A stretch of 64,000 bases of DNA from Bacteroidales bacterium (GCA_017999895.1 JAGNKY010000002.1:62001-126000); one strand, 5' to 3'. Shown: positions 1 to 9,918, numbered from the stretch's first letter. Made by a program: numbers and translations. The notes: a model not told the origin generated them from the sequence alone.

Positions 1-960
1 CAGAGTATCAACATCTTTCTTCATTTCTGTTACAAAGAGTTTCCTCTTTTCAGCATCAGTCAGTTTTTCATTAAAACGTTCGAAAGGAGGATATTCTAAA
101 TGAATCGAAACCGGTCCTCCTATATTAAAGTTCTTCACAATTTTGAAGTATTCGTTAAAATCGACAGCGCCCTTTCCTATAGGTACGCTTTCGGGGTTCC
201 ACTTTCCGTTTGCCGCAACTGACCATTTGAAGTCTTTAATGTCGGTGCATTTCACCCAGGGAGCAATCAGTTTAAGGCCGTTTACCCAAGAAGCTGAGGC
301 CTCAGCCACAGCGTGTCGTACATCGTACTGACATCCAATATATTGCGGATCGAGTTCTCTTAACAGTTCGAAAAGATCCCATACCGGCCCTCCCACGCGG
401 GTACCGTAATGATTCTGATAAGCACCATGAATATTATATTTACGATTGACAGTTTCCAGTTTTTTCAGCTGCGGTTTATAATTTTGAAGTGTATCCCATA
501 CACTTATTTTATCGTCATAATTCAGATATCCAAGTCTATAATATTTTATTCCAAGTTCAGAAGCAGTTTGCAGAATATCTTCGGTGTATTTTTCATCTGC
601 TCTTGTTATGTCAGTTACAATCATCTCCACCTTCAGACCGTTTTTTCTTGCTGCAGCAACTGCAAGGGGAAGGTCGGTCTGTACTTTTTCAGGCAGTACA
701 TGTCCGCCCGATCGTACCGGTATATCGATTCCCTCGGCACCCGCTTCGGCAATCAGTTCAGCAGCACCTTCCCATGAAAGCCATTGCAACGGTTTCGAAA
801 AGATATGAATGTGCCTGTCGGAAGTTGATTGAGGAGCCGGTAAATCATGCCCGGCTAATTCTAAAAAAGGAAGAGCAGCCCCCGAAAATGCTAAGGTTGA
901 AACGAATCTGCGACGGCTGAATTTTGTTTTTCCTTTTTTAATAATATTATCCTTTTTCAT
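1..960 (-). CDS. Tat-exported sugar phosphate isomerase/epimerase, 3' end beyond window
   Basis: Reading the minus strand from an ATG at 960, an open frame of 320 codons runs off the left edge, so the C-terminus is missing. The N-terminus carries a twin-arginine-type signal (SRRRF near residues 14-18) followed by a hydrophobic stretch, so export folded across the inner membrane is likely. The rest resembles the xylose-isomerase-like TIM-barrel family, with motif-like segments YQNHYG, TDIKDF and HLEYPP of the kind that carry metal and substrate ligands. The family isomerises or epimerises sugars or cyclitols; the substrate cannot be read from sequence. It lies just downstream of a Gfo/Idh oxidoreductase on the same strand, a common pairing in sugar or inositol breakdown. 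Family assignment is fairly sure, specificity unknown. Confidence 0.8.
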   Translation of the reverse strand, partial: MKKDNIIKKGKTKFSRRRFVSTLAFSGAALPFLELAGHDLPAPQSTSDRHIHIFSKPLQWLSWEGAAELIAEAGAEGIDIPVRSGGHVLPEKVQTDLPLAVAAARKNGLKVEMIVTDITRADEKYTEDILQTASELGIKYYRLGYLNYDDKISVWDTLQNYKPQLKKLETVNRKYNIHGAYQNHYGTRVGGPVWDLFELLRELDPQYIGCQYDVRHAVAEASASWVNGLKLIAPWVKCTDIKDFKWSVAANGKWNPESVPIGKGAVDFNEYFKIVKNFNIGGPVSIHLEYPPFERFNEKLTDAEKRKLFVTEMKKDVDTL

Positions 961-1081
961 ATTAAACAATTATATTAAAATAACTTCTTAACATTACCTG
1001 GTTAACGGGAAAATTAAAGATTTACTTTCCTTAGAACTTTATTTGTTTTGCCGGCTATTACTCTGGAAAATCAAAAGAATC

Positions 1082-2488
1082 TCAAAGTTTCCAGGGTTTG
1101 CGATAATCGTAGTGTAGAAGTTGGTTGGCAGCTTCACTGTTCGTAAACCTCTCTCTGACAGGATCCCATTCAAGTCGTGATTTGACCTTTAATGCAATAT
1201 TTGCAAGGTGTGCAAAGCAGGTTGATCGGTGTCCTTCCTCGAGTGTACATAAGGGTGTCTGGCGCGTTTTTATACAGTCGATGAAATTGTTGACGAGTGC
1301 TGCGGTGCTATCGCGGCTGCTGCCATCAGGTAAAGATTCGTTTTTTAAATCGTAAATCTCATCTTCGATCTGTTTCTTCCATGTCTGAAATTGTCCGGGC
1401 CTGGCGCCTGTAATTCTGTATCCATTTTCATCGGCATAAAGAGTACCTTTGGTTCCACGTAGTTCAACCTCTCCATACTGAAAGAGCCCTCCGCTGCTGG
1501 CTTCGTAAATGCAGAATACAGCAATTGCACCTGAAGCAAATTCGAAAGTGACCTGCATAGTATCGGGAATATCACTGTCGTCGTTTACAAAATATCTTCC
1601 TCCATGAGCTGAAACTGCCACAGGGGCTGTCTCCCCCATCATCCATCTGATGACATCCAGATAGTGCACACCCCAGTTACCCATCTGGCTTGAATAGTCG
1701 CTCCACCATCTGAACTTATATGGTGAAATGTTGTACTGATAAGGTCTGTAGGCTCTTGGGCCTAACCACATATCCCAGTCGAGGCCTTGCGGAGGTGTTT
1801 CAGGCTTCATTCTGCCGATACCGTCGGGGAACATATTATTTATCCTGTAAGCTCTTGCTACTGATATCTTTCCTATTTTTCCTTCCTGAATAACTTTTGC
1901 AAGTTTCTGGTAAACAATATTTCCCCTGCGGTTAAGACCCACAGCAACAACCTGTTTTGTGCGTGCTTGAGCTTCGACCATCATTCGTCCTTCCTTTATT
2001 GTGGCGGTAAGAGGTTTTTCGACATAGACATCTTTCCCTGCATTAAGAGCATCAATGGTCTGAAGAGCGTGCCAATGGTCGGGTGTGGCTATACATACTG
2101 CATCAATATTTTTATCTTCGAGCAACTTACGATAGTCGGAATATTTTTTGACACTATCAGGAAGTTTTTCGTTCATAGATGGAATCTGGCTTCCAAGATC
2201 GGCTATATATCTGGGAGAAACCAGACTTCTGTCGCGAAGCATATAAGGTTCATACACATCACAGAAAGCTGCAATTTCTATATCGGGATGCGCCATAAAC
2301 AGTCGAAGAAGCTGAGAGCCACGATTCCCGAGCCCTATAAACCCCATTCTTATTTTTTCTGCAGCTCTTGAAGCCTTGTGGTACTTGCCGGCTGTAAGTG
2401 TCGAACCACTCAAAGCCAGACCGGCTGCCGCCATTGTTGCCTTTGAAAGAAATTCTCTCCTTGATTTTTGAGTAACCTTTTTTCTCAT
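1082..2488 (-). CDS. Tat-exported Gfo/Idh/MocA family oxidoreductase
   Basis: This 468-residue protein begins with a twin-arginine signal (SRREF at residues 9-13, then an Ala/Gly-rich hydrophobic core). A Rossmann NAD(P)-binding fold starts near residue 48 (GFIGLGNRG). The EKPLT motif near residue 155, with its conserved lysine, is the hallmark of Gfo/Idh/MocA dehydrogenases. The C-terminal half is the usual alpha/beta substrate domain. The family oxidises or reduces sugars and cyclitols with a tightly bound nucleotide, and exported members are common in Bacteroidota. It precedes the epimerase at 1-960 with a 121-base gap, so the two may be co-expressed. The substrate is unknown. Confidence 0.88.
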   Translation of the reverse strand: MRKKVTQKSRREFLSKATMAAAGLALSGSTLTAGKYHKASRAAEKIRMGFIGLGNRGSQLLRLFMAHPDIEIAAFCDVYEPYMLRDRSLVSPRYIADLGSQIPSMNEKLPDSVKKYSDYRKLLEDKNIDAVCIATPDHWHALQTIDALNAGKDVYVEKPLTATIKEGRMMVEAQARTKQVVAVGLNRRGNIVYQKLAKVIQEGKIGKISVARAYRINNMFPDGIGRMKPETPPQGLDWDMWLGPRAYRPYQYNISPYKFRWWSDYSSQMGNWGVHYLDVIRWMMGETAPVAVSAHGGRYFVNDDSDIPDTMQVTFEFASGAIAVFCIYEASSGGLFQYGEVELRGTKGTLYADENGYRITGARPGQFQTWKKQIEDEIYDLKNESLPDGSSRDSTAALVNNFIDCIKTRQTPLCTLEEGHRSTCFAHLANIALKVKSRLEWDPVRERFTNSEAANQLLHYDYRKPWKL

Positions 2489-2531
2489 TTTGTCAGAATT
2501 TAGAAATTTTGGATAATAAACCTATTGCTTT

Positions 2532-3572
2532 TCAAATACCTTCTTCCTGCAGTTCCAATAGCTGGTTTCTGTTCATTCTGTTTTCAAGTATTCTTACATA
2601 TTCCAGCGCCTTGCGAAGATTATAATCTTCGTAAGCCTTCTGAGCCCATTCAAGGGCTACATCCAGGTTTCCTTTTATTTCAGCTATTATAGCCATATTA
2701 TAGCATGCACGTGCTGCAATTTTGCGCTTTGGATTCTCAGTCTCTATCTTCCATAGTTCGCCGGCCTCGTCCCAATTTCCTGTTCTTGCTTTCCTCATCG
2801 CAATTTTGAAATTATTTGTGCCTTTTACATAGTAATCTCTTGTAACGGTAATTTCATAAGGAATTATTCGTGAAGCGTATATTTCTCCTGCCTGTTCAGC
2901 CACTCTTTTTACTGCCTCTTTGCGGTTAATAAGTGCTGCAGCCGCAGCTACCGGAGTCAAACCGGTTGCCGAAAAATTAAGATTGTGAACCATAGGAAAT
3001 TCATCAATTATCATCTGGCCTGCAGGATAATATATTCTCCATGCTGTTTTGACCAGTGTTTGCATGTTTGCCTGATGTTCAACATTGGTTATAACACCAA
3101 AAATAGTTTTTGGATTATTCCTCTTTATTATCTGATAATTGATTTTCGTATCTGTATCAAAAGTTTCGAGCGAAAACAATAAGTCAACTTCATTCTCTCT
3201 GCAAACAGATTCAACAACAGGCCATTCGACCGGAGGAGGGAATGCACCCGGCAAGGTTACAGAAGCAAACTTCTCGTCAATTTTCTTTACCTCTTCGAAA
3301 CGTGTATTTTCAGAAAGTCTGTTAAAAAGTCCTATAATGCAAGCTTCTGCACCTACCCTGTCAAGCTCAGCACCTTCAAGGGTAATTATTTTATCTATAG
3401 CATCGAGAACTCCGGCTTCTTTTGATGCTTCGCTTCTGTCGGCAATACCTGCACTTTTTGCTTCAGGAGGTAAAGTAACCGGAGCAGGCTCAATCACATT
3501 AAGATAAAGCTCCTGAGTCTTGCAGGAGATCATAAATAAAAAAACTATTGGTAAAAACGATATTTTTCCCAT
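2532..3572 (-). CDS. DUF6340-like lipoprotein with C-terminal TPR-like helices
   Basis: The 346-residue product has a short signal peptide ending in a lipobox-like MISC with Cys17, so it is probably a lipoprotein. The middle part resembles the Bacteroidota DUF6340 family of uncharacterised lipoproteins. From about residue 260 the sequence forms helical pairs with TPR spacing (alanine-rich, ending near residue 330), a likely protein-protein interaction surface. It lies 43 bases upstream of the Gfo/Idh gene on the same strand, but nothing links the functions. The family name is from memory of sequence character and less certain than the lipoprotein and TPR features. Confidence 0.65.
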   Translation of the reverse strand: MGKISFLPIVFLFMISCKTQELYLNVIEPAPVTLPPEAKSAGIADRSEASKEAGVLDAIDKIITLEGAELDRVGAEACIIGLFNRLSENTRFEEVKKIDEKFASVTLPGAFPPPVEWPVVESVCRENEVDLLFSLETFDTDTKINYQIIKRNNPKTIFGVITNVEHQANMQTLVKTAWRIYYPAGQMIIDEFPMVHNLNFSATGLTPVAAAAALINRKEAVKRVAEQAGEIYASRIIPYEITVTRDYYVKGTNNFKIAMRKARTGNWDEAGELWKIETENPKRKIAARACYNMAIIAEIKGNLDVALEWAQKAYEDYNLRKALEYVRILENRMNRNQLLELQEEGI

Positions 3573-3821
3573 CTCATTAATTTTATTAATAAAAAATCCC
3601 CTGCAAAAACATATATATCATTTCCTAAAATATTCTATAATAAAATAAATTGACAAATCTTATCTGATACATGGAAAACTATATTAAAATAATTAAAGTG
3701 ATAAATTATTTGTAAATTTTAAAAAAAAATAAATAAGTTAATTTATATTAAACAAATAATTTCATTGAATGAGTAACATAGGTCAAAAGATTTATAGCTA
3801 TTAAACCGATTTCACAAATTT

Positions 3822-4493
3822 ATGAACAGACTTTTTGCCATAGGCGACATCCATGGTTGTTTCAAAACGTTTTATGAACTTATAAACAAGCATATTCGTC
3901 CTGATAAAAGTGACAGACTTATTTTACTTGGAGACTATATTGATCGTGGGCCGGGCATCAGGGAAGTAGTTGATTATATTATGGAACTTATTGAAATGGG
4001 GTTTAATGTGACACCTCTTATGGGGAATCATGAGTGGATGCTTGTTAATTCATACGATAATCCTCGTATGTTGCCATTATGGTATTTGAACGAAGGAATG
4101 ACAACGCTTGAGAGTTTTGGCATTACAAATATCAGGAACATTGAAAATGAATATATTAAATTCTTTAGAAATTTAATATATTATGAGAAAGAAGGAGATT
4201 TTTACTTTGTTCATGGAGGCTTTAATGACAATCTGGAAGATCCTTTTTCCGACAAAGAAGCAATGCTCTGGGAATCGAGGGTCTCATACTCAAATCCTGT
4301 TTTTACAGGAAAAACTATTGTTTATGGGCACAGACCAAAATTATTGGAATATTCAAGGAAAATGGTAAAAGAAAAATCGAAAGTAATACCTATTGATACA
4401 GGCTGTGTTTATGGCCGGGAGATGAATTATGGTTACCTTTCCGCACTCGATGTGGAAAATATGGAACTTATATCGGTAGCTAAGATTGACTGA
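3822..4493 (+). CDS. PPP-type metallophosphoesterase (serine/threonine phosphatase-like)
   Basis: The 223-residue protein has the metal-site motifs of the calcineurin-like PPP superfamily in order: GDIHG (8-12), GDYIDRG (about 37-43), GNHE (about 68-71), a later FVHGG and a C-terminal YGHRP. These bind two metal ions that hydrolyse phosphate esters. The small size and lack of extra domains match bacterial PrpA/ApaH-like phosphatases; the target may be phosphoproteins or dinucleoside polyphosphates. It is a lone gene divergent from the DUF6340-like lipoprotein, with a 249-base AT-rich gap upstream where I recognise no promoter. Confidence 0.85.
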   Translation: MNRLFAIGDIHGCFKTFYELINKHIRPDKSDRLILLGDYIDRGPGIREVVDYIMELIEMGFNVTPLMGNHEWMLVNSYDNPRMLPLWYLNEGMTTLESFGITNIRNIENEYIKFFRNLIYYEKEGDFYFVHGGFNDNLEDPFSDKEAMLWESRVSYSNPVFTGKTIVYGHRPKLLEYSRKMVKEKSKVIPIDTGCVYGREMNYGYLSALDVENMELISVAKID

Positions 4494-4554
4494 TATCGCA
4501 AAAATTTTTCTAACCTGATTCTCTTAGGATGTCAATAATTTTCGATTAGTCGCT

Positions 4555-7281
4555 TCAGGAGCCCTCTCCTGAACTTTCCTTCAGGGATTTTGTCGTATAT
4601 TTATAAATCAGCGATATCAAATTGTCTATATTAACAGGCTTTGATATGTAATCGTCACAACCTGCCATTAAAGATTTTTCACGATCATCAGATAAAGCAC
4701 AGGCTGTCAGAGATATAACCGGAAGATCTGGCTTTATATTTTTTATAAGCCTTACAGCTTCATAGCCATCCATTACCGGCATTTTCATGTCAATTATTAC
4801 GAGGTCAACTTTGTTGCCAGCCTTTAAAATTTCGATTGCTTCTTTTCCGTTTCCGGCATGCAATATATTAAAGCCATGTTTAGATAGAAGTATTTGCAGA
4901 AATCTGTAGCTATTCATTTCATCCTCTGCTACAAGTATAGTTTTTTTAAATGATGACATGTCGTTATCTTCAAGATTTGTTGTTCTGTTTTTTCCATCAG
5001 TTTTTACTTGCGGTATTGTAAAATAGAAAGTAGAGCCTGCCCCCAGAACAGAATTAACCCAGATTTGTCCTCCCATGAGTTCAACATAACCTTTTGAAAT
5101 TGCAAGTCCAAGTCCGGTACCTTCCGGATGCGTCTGTCCCGGATTCTTCACTCTGTAAAACCTTTCAAAAATGTGTTGAAAATGCTCTTCCGATATTCCT
5201 ATTCCTGTGTCTGAAACATAAAATTTAATGTAACCTTTTTCCTGGGTATATCCGAATTCAATTTTTCCCTCAGAAGTATATTTGAAAGCATTCCACAGAA
5301 GGTTCGTAATTATCTGCAGTATTTTATTAATATCGGTCTCTATTACTGATTCCTCATCAGGCAAACCAGGTTTAAAGACAAATTCGATTTTCTTCTCGAA
5401 TGCTTGCCTTTGAAATTGAATGAAAAGGCCTCCAAGATTTTTATTAAGATTGGCTTTCTGTATTGAAAGTTTTGAAATTCCCGCCTCAAGATTGGATATT
5501 TCAATAATATCGTCAACTATTGCAAGAAGCTGATTACTGCTCTGATTAATTACCTCTATATAAGAATTTCTCGTTTCCTCATCAATACCCTGCTCGTTCA
5601 GGAGAGAGGCAAAGCCTACTATTGAATTCATCGGAGTCCTTATTTCGTGAGTGATATTGTTAAGAAAAGCCGTTTTGAACCTGTCGCTTTCTTCAGCTTT
5701 TTCTTTTGCTTTTTCGATTTCAATTGCAGTCTCCTTTATCTTTGTAATATCTCTCCCAATTCCTACCAGGCCGGTAATATTTCCCTCATTATCGTAAAGA
5801 GGTACTTTAGTGGTAATTATCCATTTCTTATTGCCGTTTTTGTCAATAAAATATTCCTCTTTATTTACTATTCGTACTCCTTTATTAATTACCGACAGGT
5901 CATCATTATAGCCTCTTATGCCTGTTTCGCCAGGGAAAAGTTCCAGATCGGTTTTGCCTATTACTTCTTCTTCGGAATTATAGCCGATATTTTCGACATC
6001 GGCTTTATTTGCCATAACTTTCCTGCATTCTCTATCCTTAACATAAATAAAATCAGGGTGGTTATCAATAAGAGTGCGGAGCAGCATCCGTTCTCTTTCT
6101 ATTGTTTCCCCGGAGATTTTTTTCTCAGTTACATCATGGCTTATAGTGATAAGATGTGTCAATTGGCCTTTGCTATCCATAAGAGGTATCTTACTTGTAA
6201 GATACCAGTGCCTTTTCATCGTGTCCTTTTGTATTGCAGACTCTTCCTTGTTAATAATCGGAATCCCGGTTTTCAGCACATCTTCGTCGTCTTTACGGTA
6301 CTCAACTGCTTCTTCGTACGAGAAAAAATCAAAAGGGGTTTTGCCTTTTACGAGTTCAGAATTATCAACGCCAATTGATTTCATGTGCGGAAGATTATTT
6401 AGTATATACCTGCCTTGTGAATCTTTAATATTTATTAGATCAGGAATATTATCAATTAGTTTTCTTAACAGCAATTTCTCCTGATTCAGTTCATTTTCGG
6501 CTTTCTTCTTCTCAGTTATATCAACAATGAACCCGGCTATACAGGTTCCCATGCCCTCAACTTTAATAGGAAATTTTGTTGTTTCATAAAATCTTCCGTT
6601 TAACTCCGAAATTTCTTTTAATTGAACTTTATCCCTGATAATCTTTTTATCGCTTTTCATGATTTTTTCTGCAACCGGAGCAGGATATAAATCTGATATC
6701 TTTTTCCCCACGCACTCATCTGCTGGAATACCGACAATATCAATGAAATTTCTGCTGAATTCAATAACCTCCGAATTACCGTTCTTTACAAAAATATAAA
6801 CAGGACTATAATTGAGAAGAGAATCAAATATCATTTTTGTTCTTGCAAATTCTCTCTCAAGTTCTGGCTTTTTAGATTTAACAGTTTTTCTACTTAAAGC
6901 TTCAATAACAGAATATCTAAGTCTAGATAAATTATCCTTGAGTATATAGTCATCGGCACCGGCTTTCATAAACTTCACCGCAGTTTCTTCATTGATGCTG
7001 TTTGTTACAAGGATAAAAGGAATTTGAGGTGCCTTTTCGTTTCTTATCTTCAGAGCCTCCATTCCGCTAAAATCTCCTATTGAATTGTCGGCAATTATTA
7101 GATCCGGCTTAAATGACATGATTTCTTCGACATATCCCGACTTATTTTCTGTAACATGTTTTATGAAATTTATGCCGCTTTCCTTTATGTATGAAATAAT
7201 TGATTCAGCCTCATTCTCCGAATCTTCAAGGATTAATATCTTCTTCGAATTTGCCATAACACTAATAAGCTTATTAGACAA
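4555..7281 (-). CDS. Hybrid sensor histidine kinase: REC-PAS-PAS-PAS-HisKA-HATPase-REC
   Basis: This 908-residue soluble kinase has no obvious membrane segment. An N-terminal receiver domain (about 12-130, phosphoacceptor Asp in DLIIADNS) is followed by three PAS domains (about 145-265, 270-390 and 395-515). The second and third PAS domains share a repeated pattern (RTLIDN or RKLIDN, then GKT). The HisKA dimerisation domain carries the phospho-His in THEIRTPMN, and the ATPase domain has N, G1 and G2 boxes (NAFKYTSEG, DTGIGIS, GTGLGLAIS). A C-terminal receiver has its Asp in VIIDMKMPVMDG. It therefore probably works inside a phosphorelay in the cytoplasm. No output regulator is adjacent, and the signal is unknown. 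A second in-frame Met at codon 9 is an alternative start. Confidence 0.92.
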   Translation of the reverse strand: MSNKLISVMANSKKILILEDSENEAESIISYIKESGINFIKHVTENKSGYVEEIMSFKPDLIIADNSIGDFSGMEALKIRNEKAPQIPFILVTNSINEETAVKFMKAGADDYILKDNLSRLRYSVIEALSRKTVKSKKPELEREFARTKMIFDSLLNYSPVYIFVKNGNSEVIEFSRNFIDIVGIPADECVGKKISDLYPAPVAEKIMKSDKKIIRDKVQLKEISELNGRFYETTKFPIKVEGMGTCIAGFIVDITEKKKAENELNQEKLLLRKLIDNIPDLINIKDSQGRYILNNLPHMKSIGVDNSELVKGKTPFDFFSYEEAVEYRKDDEDVLKTGIPIINKEESAIQKDTMKRHWYLTSKIPLMDSKGQLTHLITISHDVTEKKISGETIERERMLLRTLIDNHPDFIYVKDRECRKVMANKADVENIGYNSEEEVIGKTDLELFPGETGIRGYNDDLSVINKGVRIVNKEEYFIDKNGNKKWIITTKVPLYDNEGNITGLVGIGRDITKIKETAIEIEKAKEKAEESDRFKTAFLNNITHEIRTPMNSIVGFASLLNEQGIDEETRNSYIEVINQSSNQLLAIVDDIIEISNLEAGISKLSIQKANLNKNLGGLFIQFQRQAFEKKIEFVFKPGLPDEESVIETDINKILQIITNLLWNAFKYTSEGKIEFGYTQEKGYIKFYVSDTGIGISEEHFQHIFERFYRVKNPGQTHPEGTGLGLAISKGYVELMGGQIWVNSVLGAGSTFYFTIPQVKTDGKNRTTNLEDNDMSSFKKTILVAEDEMNSYRFLQILLSKHGFNILHAGNGKEAIEILKAGNKVDLVIIDMKMPVMDGYEAVRLIKNIKPDLPVISLTACALSDDREKSLMAGCDDYISKPVNIDNLISLIYKYTTKSLKESSGEGS

Positions 7282-7500
7282 AATAAACTTTGATGCTTTT
7301 ATTAAAGGTCATAAAATTAAGATATTAATTCATATAATCTCATTCATAAATAATTTTTTTATATTTCAAAATTTCTCTCCACGTGTTAATTTCAAAACTT
7401 AAATTATTTTTATCATGTAATTCAAGAATTAAGAAAATGATTGAATTAGTCATCGCTAAAAGAATTTTAGAATATTAACTTTTTTCATATATAAGATAAA

Positions 7501-9159
7501 ATGAATAATTTCAGGTCTATAAGATTTCTATCAGTTTTATTTACTTTTATTTTATTAACAACTAAAGTTTTGCCACAACAGCCGGTTTTTACAAGGCAGG
7601 ATACACTTAGAGGTTCGATAACTCCGGAAAGATCGTGGTGGGATTTGACATACTATCATCTTGATATAATCGTAAATCCATCCGATAGTACCATATATGG
7701 AACAAATACAGTTTATTACAGAGTTCTGGAAAGCAAAAATATCATGCAGATAGATCTTCAGCCTCCTCTCGTGATGATAAGTGCCATGCAAAACGGCGAA
7801 AAATTGAAAATTATTCATGAAGGTAATGCACATTTCATTCATCTCAATGATAATCAGATTCCTGGAAGTGTTGCTTATATTATTATTGAATATGGAGGGC
7901 GACCCAGAATTGCCCCAAATCCGCCCTGGCAGGGAGGAATTACATGGAAACGCGACAAAAACAATCTTCCATTTATTGCCTCATCCTGTCAGGGAGATGG
8001 TGCAAGTTTGTGGTGGCCCTGTAAAGACCACATGTATGATGAACCCGACAGCATGTTAATCAGTGTTACAGTTCCCGATAACCTTATTGATGTTTCAAAC
8101 GGACGCCTGAGAAGTGTTGTTCCCAACAAAAAAAATAAGACAAAAACATGGAACTGGTTTGTATCAAGTCCTATCAACAATTATGGAGTAAACATAAACA
8201 TAGGTGATTATGTGCATTTTTCTGAAAAATATAACGGAGAAAAAGGGATACTCGACTGTGATTACTGGGTTCTAAGTTATAACCTCAATAAAGCTAAAGT
8301 TCATTTCAGGCAGGTGCCAATGATGCTGAAAGCATTTGAATACTGGTTCGGACCTTATCCTTTCTATGAAGACGGGTACAAACTTGTTGAGGCACCGTAC
8401 CTGGGTATGGAACACCAGAGCTCGGTAACTTACGGTAACGGTTATCAAAACGGGTATCTTGGAAGAGACATGAGCGGAACAGGTTGGGGCGATTCATGGG
8501 ATTTCATTATTGTACATGAATCAAGTCATGAGTGGTTTGCAAACAACATCACTTACAGAGATATTGCCGATATGTGGGTACATGAAAGCTTCGGAAACTA
8601 TTCAGAAAGCCTTTTTGTCGAATACTATAACGGCAAGGAAGCAGGTGCAGAATACGTAAGAGGCACAAGGCGGAGTATTCTTAACGACAGGCCAATAATA
8701 GGTATTTATAATGTCAACTATGAAGGTTCGGGAGATATGTATTCTAAAGGTGGAAATATGCTGCATACTCTGCGGCAAATTATCAACGACGACGTAAAAT
8801 GGCGAGATATACTCAGGGGACTTAACAGCGAGTTTTACCATCAGACCGTTGACGGGTGGCAGATTGAAGAATACATCGGTAAAATAACCAGTATGAACCT
8901 GAAACCCTTTTTCGACCAGTATCTAAGAGATGTCAGAATTCCGGTTTTTGAATATTATGTCAAAGGAGATTATCTGAACTTCAGATGGAATAATTGTGTG
9001 CCAGGTTTTAATATGCCGGTAAGAATTTATGATGGAGATATAGCTATAAACCTTAATCCTTCAAACAGATGGAATACGATAAAGCTCGAAACATCAAATC
9101 ATGATATAAGCGTTGATAAAGATTATTATATTTCTGTTCTTAACATGATGGGGAGATAG
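7501..9159 (+). CDS. Secreted M1 family zinc aminopeptidase
   Basis: The 552-residue protein starts with a signal peptide (hydrophobic residues about 8-24) and is probably periplasmic or exported. It carries the gluzincin site HESSHEW near residue 339 with the third zinc ligand Glu in VHESFGNY downstream, the HExxH-(18)-E arrangement of M1 peptidases. A GMEHQSS segment stands where M1 enzymes have GAMEN. It cleaves N-terminal residues from peptides. The length covers the N-terminal beta domain and catalytic domain plus a short C-terminal part, as in compact Bacteroidota M1 enzymes, so it does not look truncated. A short 14-base tandem repeat begins just after the stop codon. Confidence 0.9.
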   Translation: MNNFRSIRFLSVLFTFILLTTKVLPQQPVFTRQDTLRGSITPERSWWDLTYYHLDIIVNPSDSTIYGTNTVYYRVLESKNIMQIDLQPPLVMISAMQNGEKLKIIHEGNAHFIHLNDNQIPGSVAYIIIEYGGRPRIAPNPPWQGGITWKRDKNNLPFIASSCQGDGASLWWPCKDHMYDEPDSMLISVTVPDNLIDVSNGRLRSVVPNKKNKTKTWNWFVSSPINNYGVNINIGDYVHFSEKYNGEKGILDCDYWVLSYNLNKAKVHFRQVPMMLKAFEYWFGPYPFYEDGYKLVEAPYLGMEHQSSVTYGNGYQNGYLGRDMSGTGWGDSWDFIIVHESSHEWFANNITYRDIADMWVHESFGNYSESLFVEYYNGKEAGAEYVRGTRRSILNDRPIIGIYNVNYEGSGDMYSKGGNMLHTLRQIINDDVKWRDILRGLNSEFYHQTVDGWQIEEYIGKITSMNLKPFFDQYLRDVRIPVFEYYVKGDYLNFRWNNCVPGFNMPVRIYDGDIAINLNPSNRWNTIKLETSNHDISVDKDYYISVLNMMGR

Positions 9160-9163
9160 CACA

Positions 9164-9205
9164 GGGCACAGAGCTCAGGGCACAGAGCACAGGGCATGGA
9201 GCATG
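9164..9205. repeat. Three 14-base tandem repeat units
   Basis: Three consecutive 14-base units start at 9164, 9178 and 9192, each following the pattern GGGCAyrGAGCnyr with a few differences. They fill most of the 69-base space between the convergent M1 peptidase and GNAT genes. No hairpin terminator was seen here. Related GGGCACAG/GACACAG-type sequence appears again at about 48041-48105. Confidence 0.8.
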
Positions 9206-9228
9206 AGGATAAGAAATAAAAGGGCTGA

Positions 9229-9714
9229 TTACACTTCCAGATGTTTTACATAGAAACATTTATCGTCGCCCTTGTCATAATAGTCCCTTATGACAGCCTC
9301 GAGAGTATATCCTGCCTTTTCATAAAAGGCTCGGGTTGATGCATAATACGGTCTTCCGGAAGTTTCTGCAACAACCATTGTGCCTCCTTTTTTGCGAATC
9401 TGACTATAAGTTTCTTCGAGTAGCTTTTTGCCGATACCTTTACCCCTGAAATCGTTATGGGTAACAATCCAGTATAGCTCAAAGCATGATTTTGTCATCT
9501 CATCGTGCCCGAAACAGGTATAAGCAACCGTTATTCCATCGGCCTCGGCAAATACGAAATAATATCCCGAATCTTCGCCTTTGTCCAGCCGCTCCTTCAC
9601 CAGTTCAACAGCAATTTCAGTTTCGAAGTCATAGAAAAATCCGGTTGATTCAACAATTTCCCTGACCCGCTGAATATCTTTGTGTTCAGGAATAGTTCTG
9701 AAATGTAGGTTCAT
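9229..9714 (-). CDS. GNAT family N-acetyltransferase
   Basis: The 161-residue protein has the acetyl-CoA-binding motif A of the GNAT fold (FRGKGIGKKLLEE, about residues 97-109) preceded by the long beta-4 strand (FELYWIVTH). The C-terminal YASTRAFYEKAGY segment is the usual motif B region. GNAT enzymes move an acetyl group from acetyl-CoA to an amine; the acceptor cannot be predicted. It is convergent with the M1 peptidase gene and single-copy in its neighbourhood. A TATTTTTG -7 element lies upstream at 9783-9790. Confidence 0.9.
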   Translation of the reverse strand: MNLHFRTIPEHKDIQRVREIVESTGFFYDFETEIAVELVKERLDKGEDSGYYFVFAEADGITVAYTCFGHDEMTKSCFELYWIVTHNDFRGKGIGKKLLEETYSQIRKKGGTMVVAETSGRPYYASTRAFYEKAGYTLEAVIRDYYDKGDDKCFYVKHLEV

Positions 9715-9782
9715 AAATTTATTTTGTGCTAATTTAATGTTTTCTATTAGTCTATTCGTTCTGAAATAAAAATGTCCCGATT

Positions 9783-9790
9783 CAAAAATA
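9783..9790 (-). promoter_or_regulatory. Candidate -7 element for the GNAT gene
   Basis: On the minus strand this reads TATTTTTG, matching the Bacteroidota -7 consensus TAnnTTTG, 68 bases upstream of the GNAT start. No matching -33 TTTG is present at the usual spacing, so this is only suggestive. Confidence 0.3.
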
Positions 9791-9887
9791 ATTACCCTGG
9801 GGAGTGGTTATTTTAATATATTTTGAAATATGTTTTTTAGTATTTTCGTAAATTTAAATAATATTTGTTAAAAATTTTAAAAATATT

Positions 9888-9918
9888 TTTGCATATTTAA
9901 ATTTATTAAATACTTTTG
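9888..9918 (+). promoter_or_regulatory. Bacteroidota-type promoter of asnB
   Basis: TTTG at 9888-9891 and TACTTTTG at 9911-9918 are separated by 19 bases, matching the Bacteroidota primary sigma factor consensus TTTG-(19 to 21)-TAnnTTTG. Transcription would start near 9925, leaving a leader of about 25 bases before the asnB ATG. This is the best promoter match noted in the window. Confidence 0.65.

Noticed and set aside
409..920. Plus-strand open frames opposite the sugar epimerase gene
   Set aside because: They are antisense to a clear family protein on the minus strand and have Phe/Cys/Ser-rich, family-free sequence.
5647..6378. 243-codon plus-strand frame inside the hybrid kinase gene
   Set aside because: Antisense to conserved PAS domains; composition is that of a shadow frame, without recognisable motifs or start signals.
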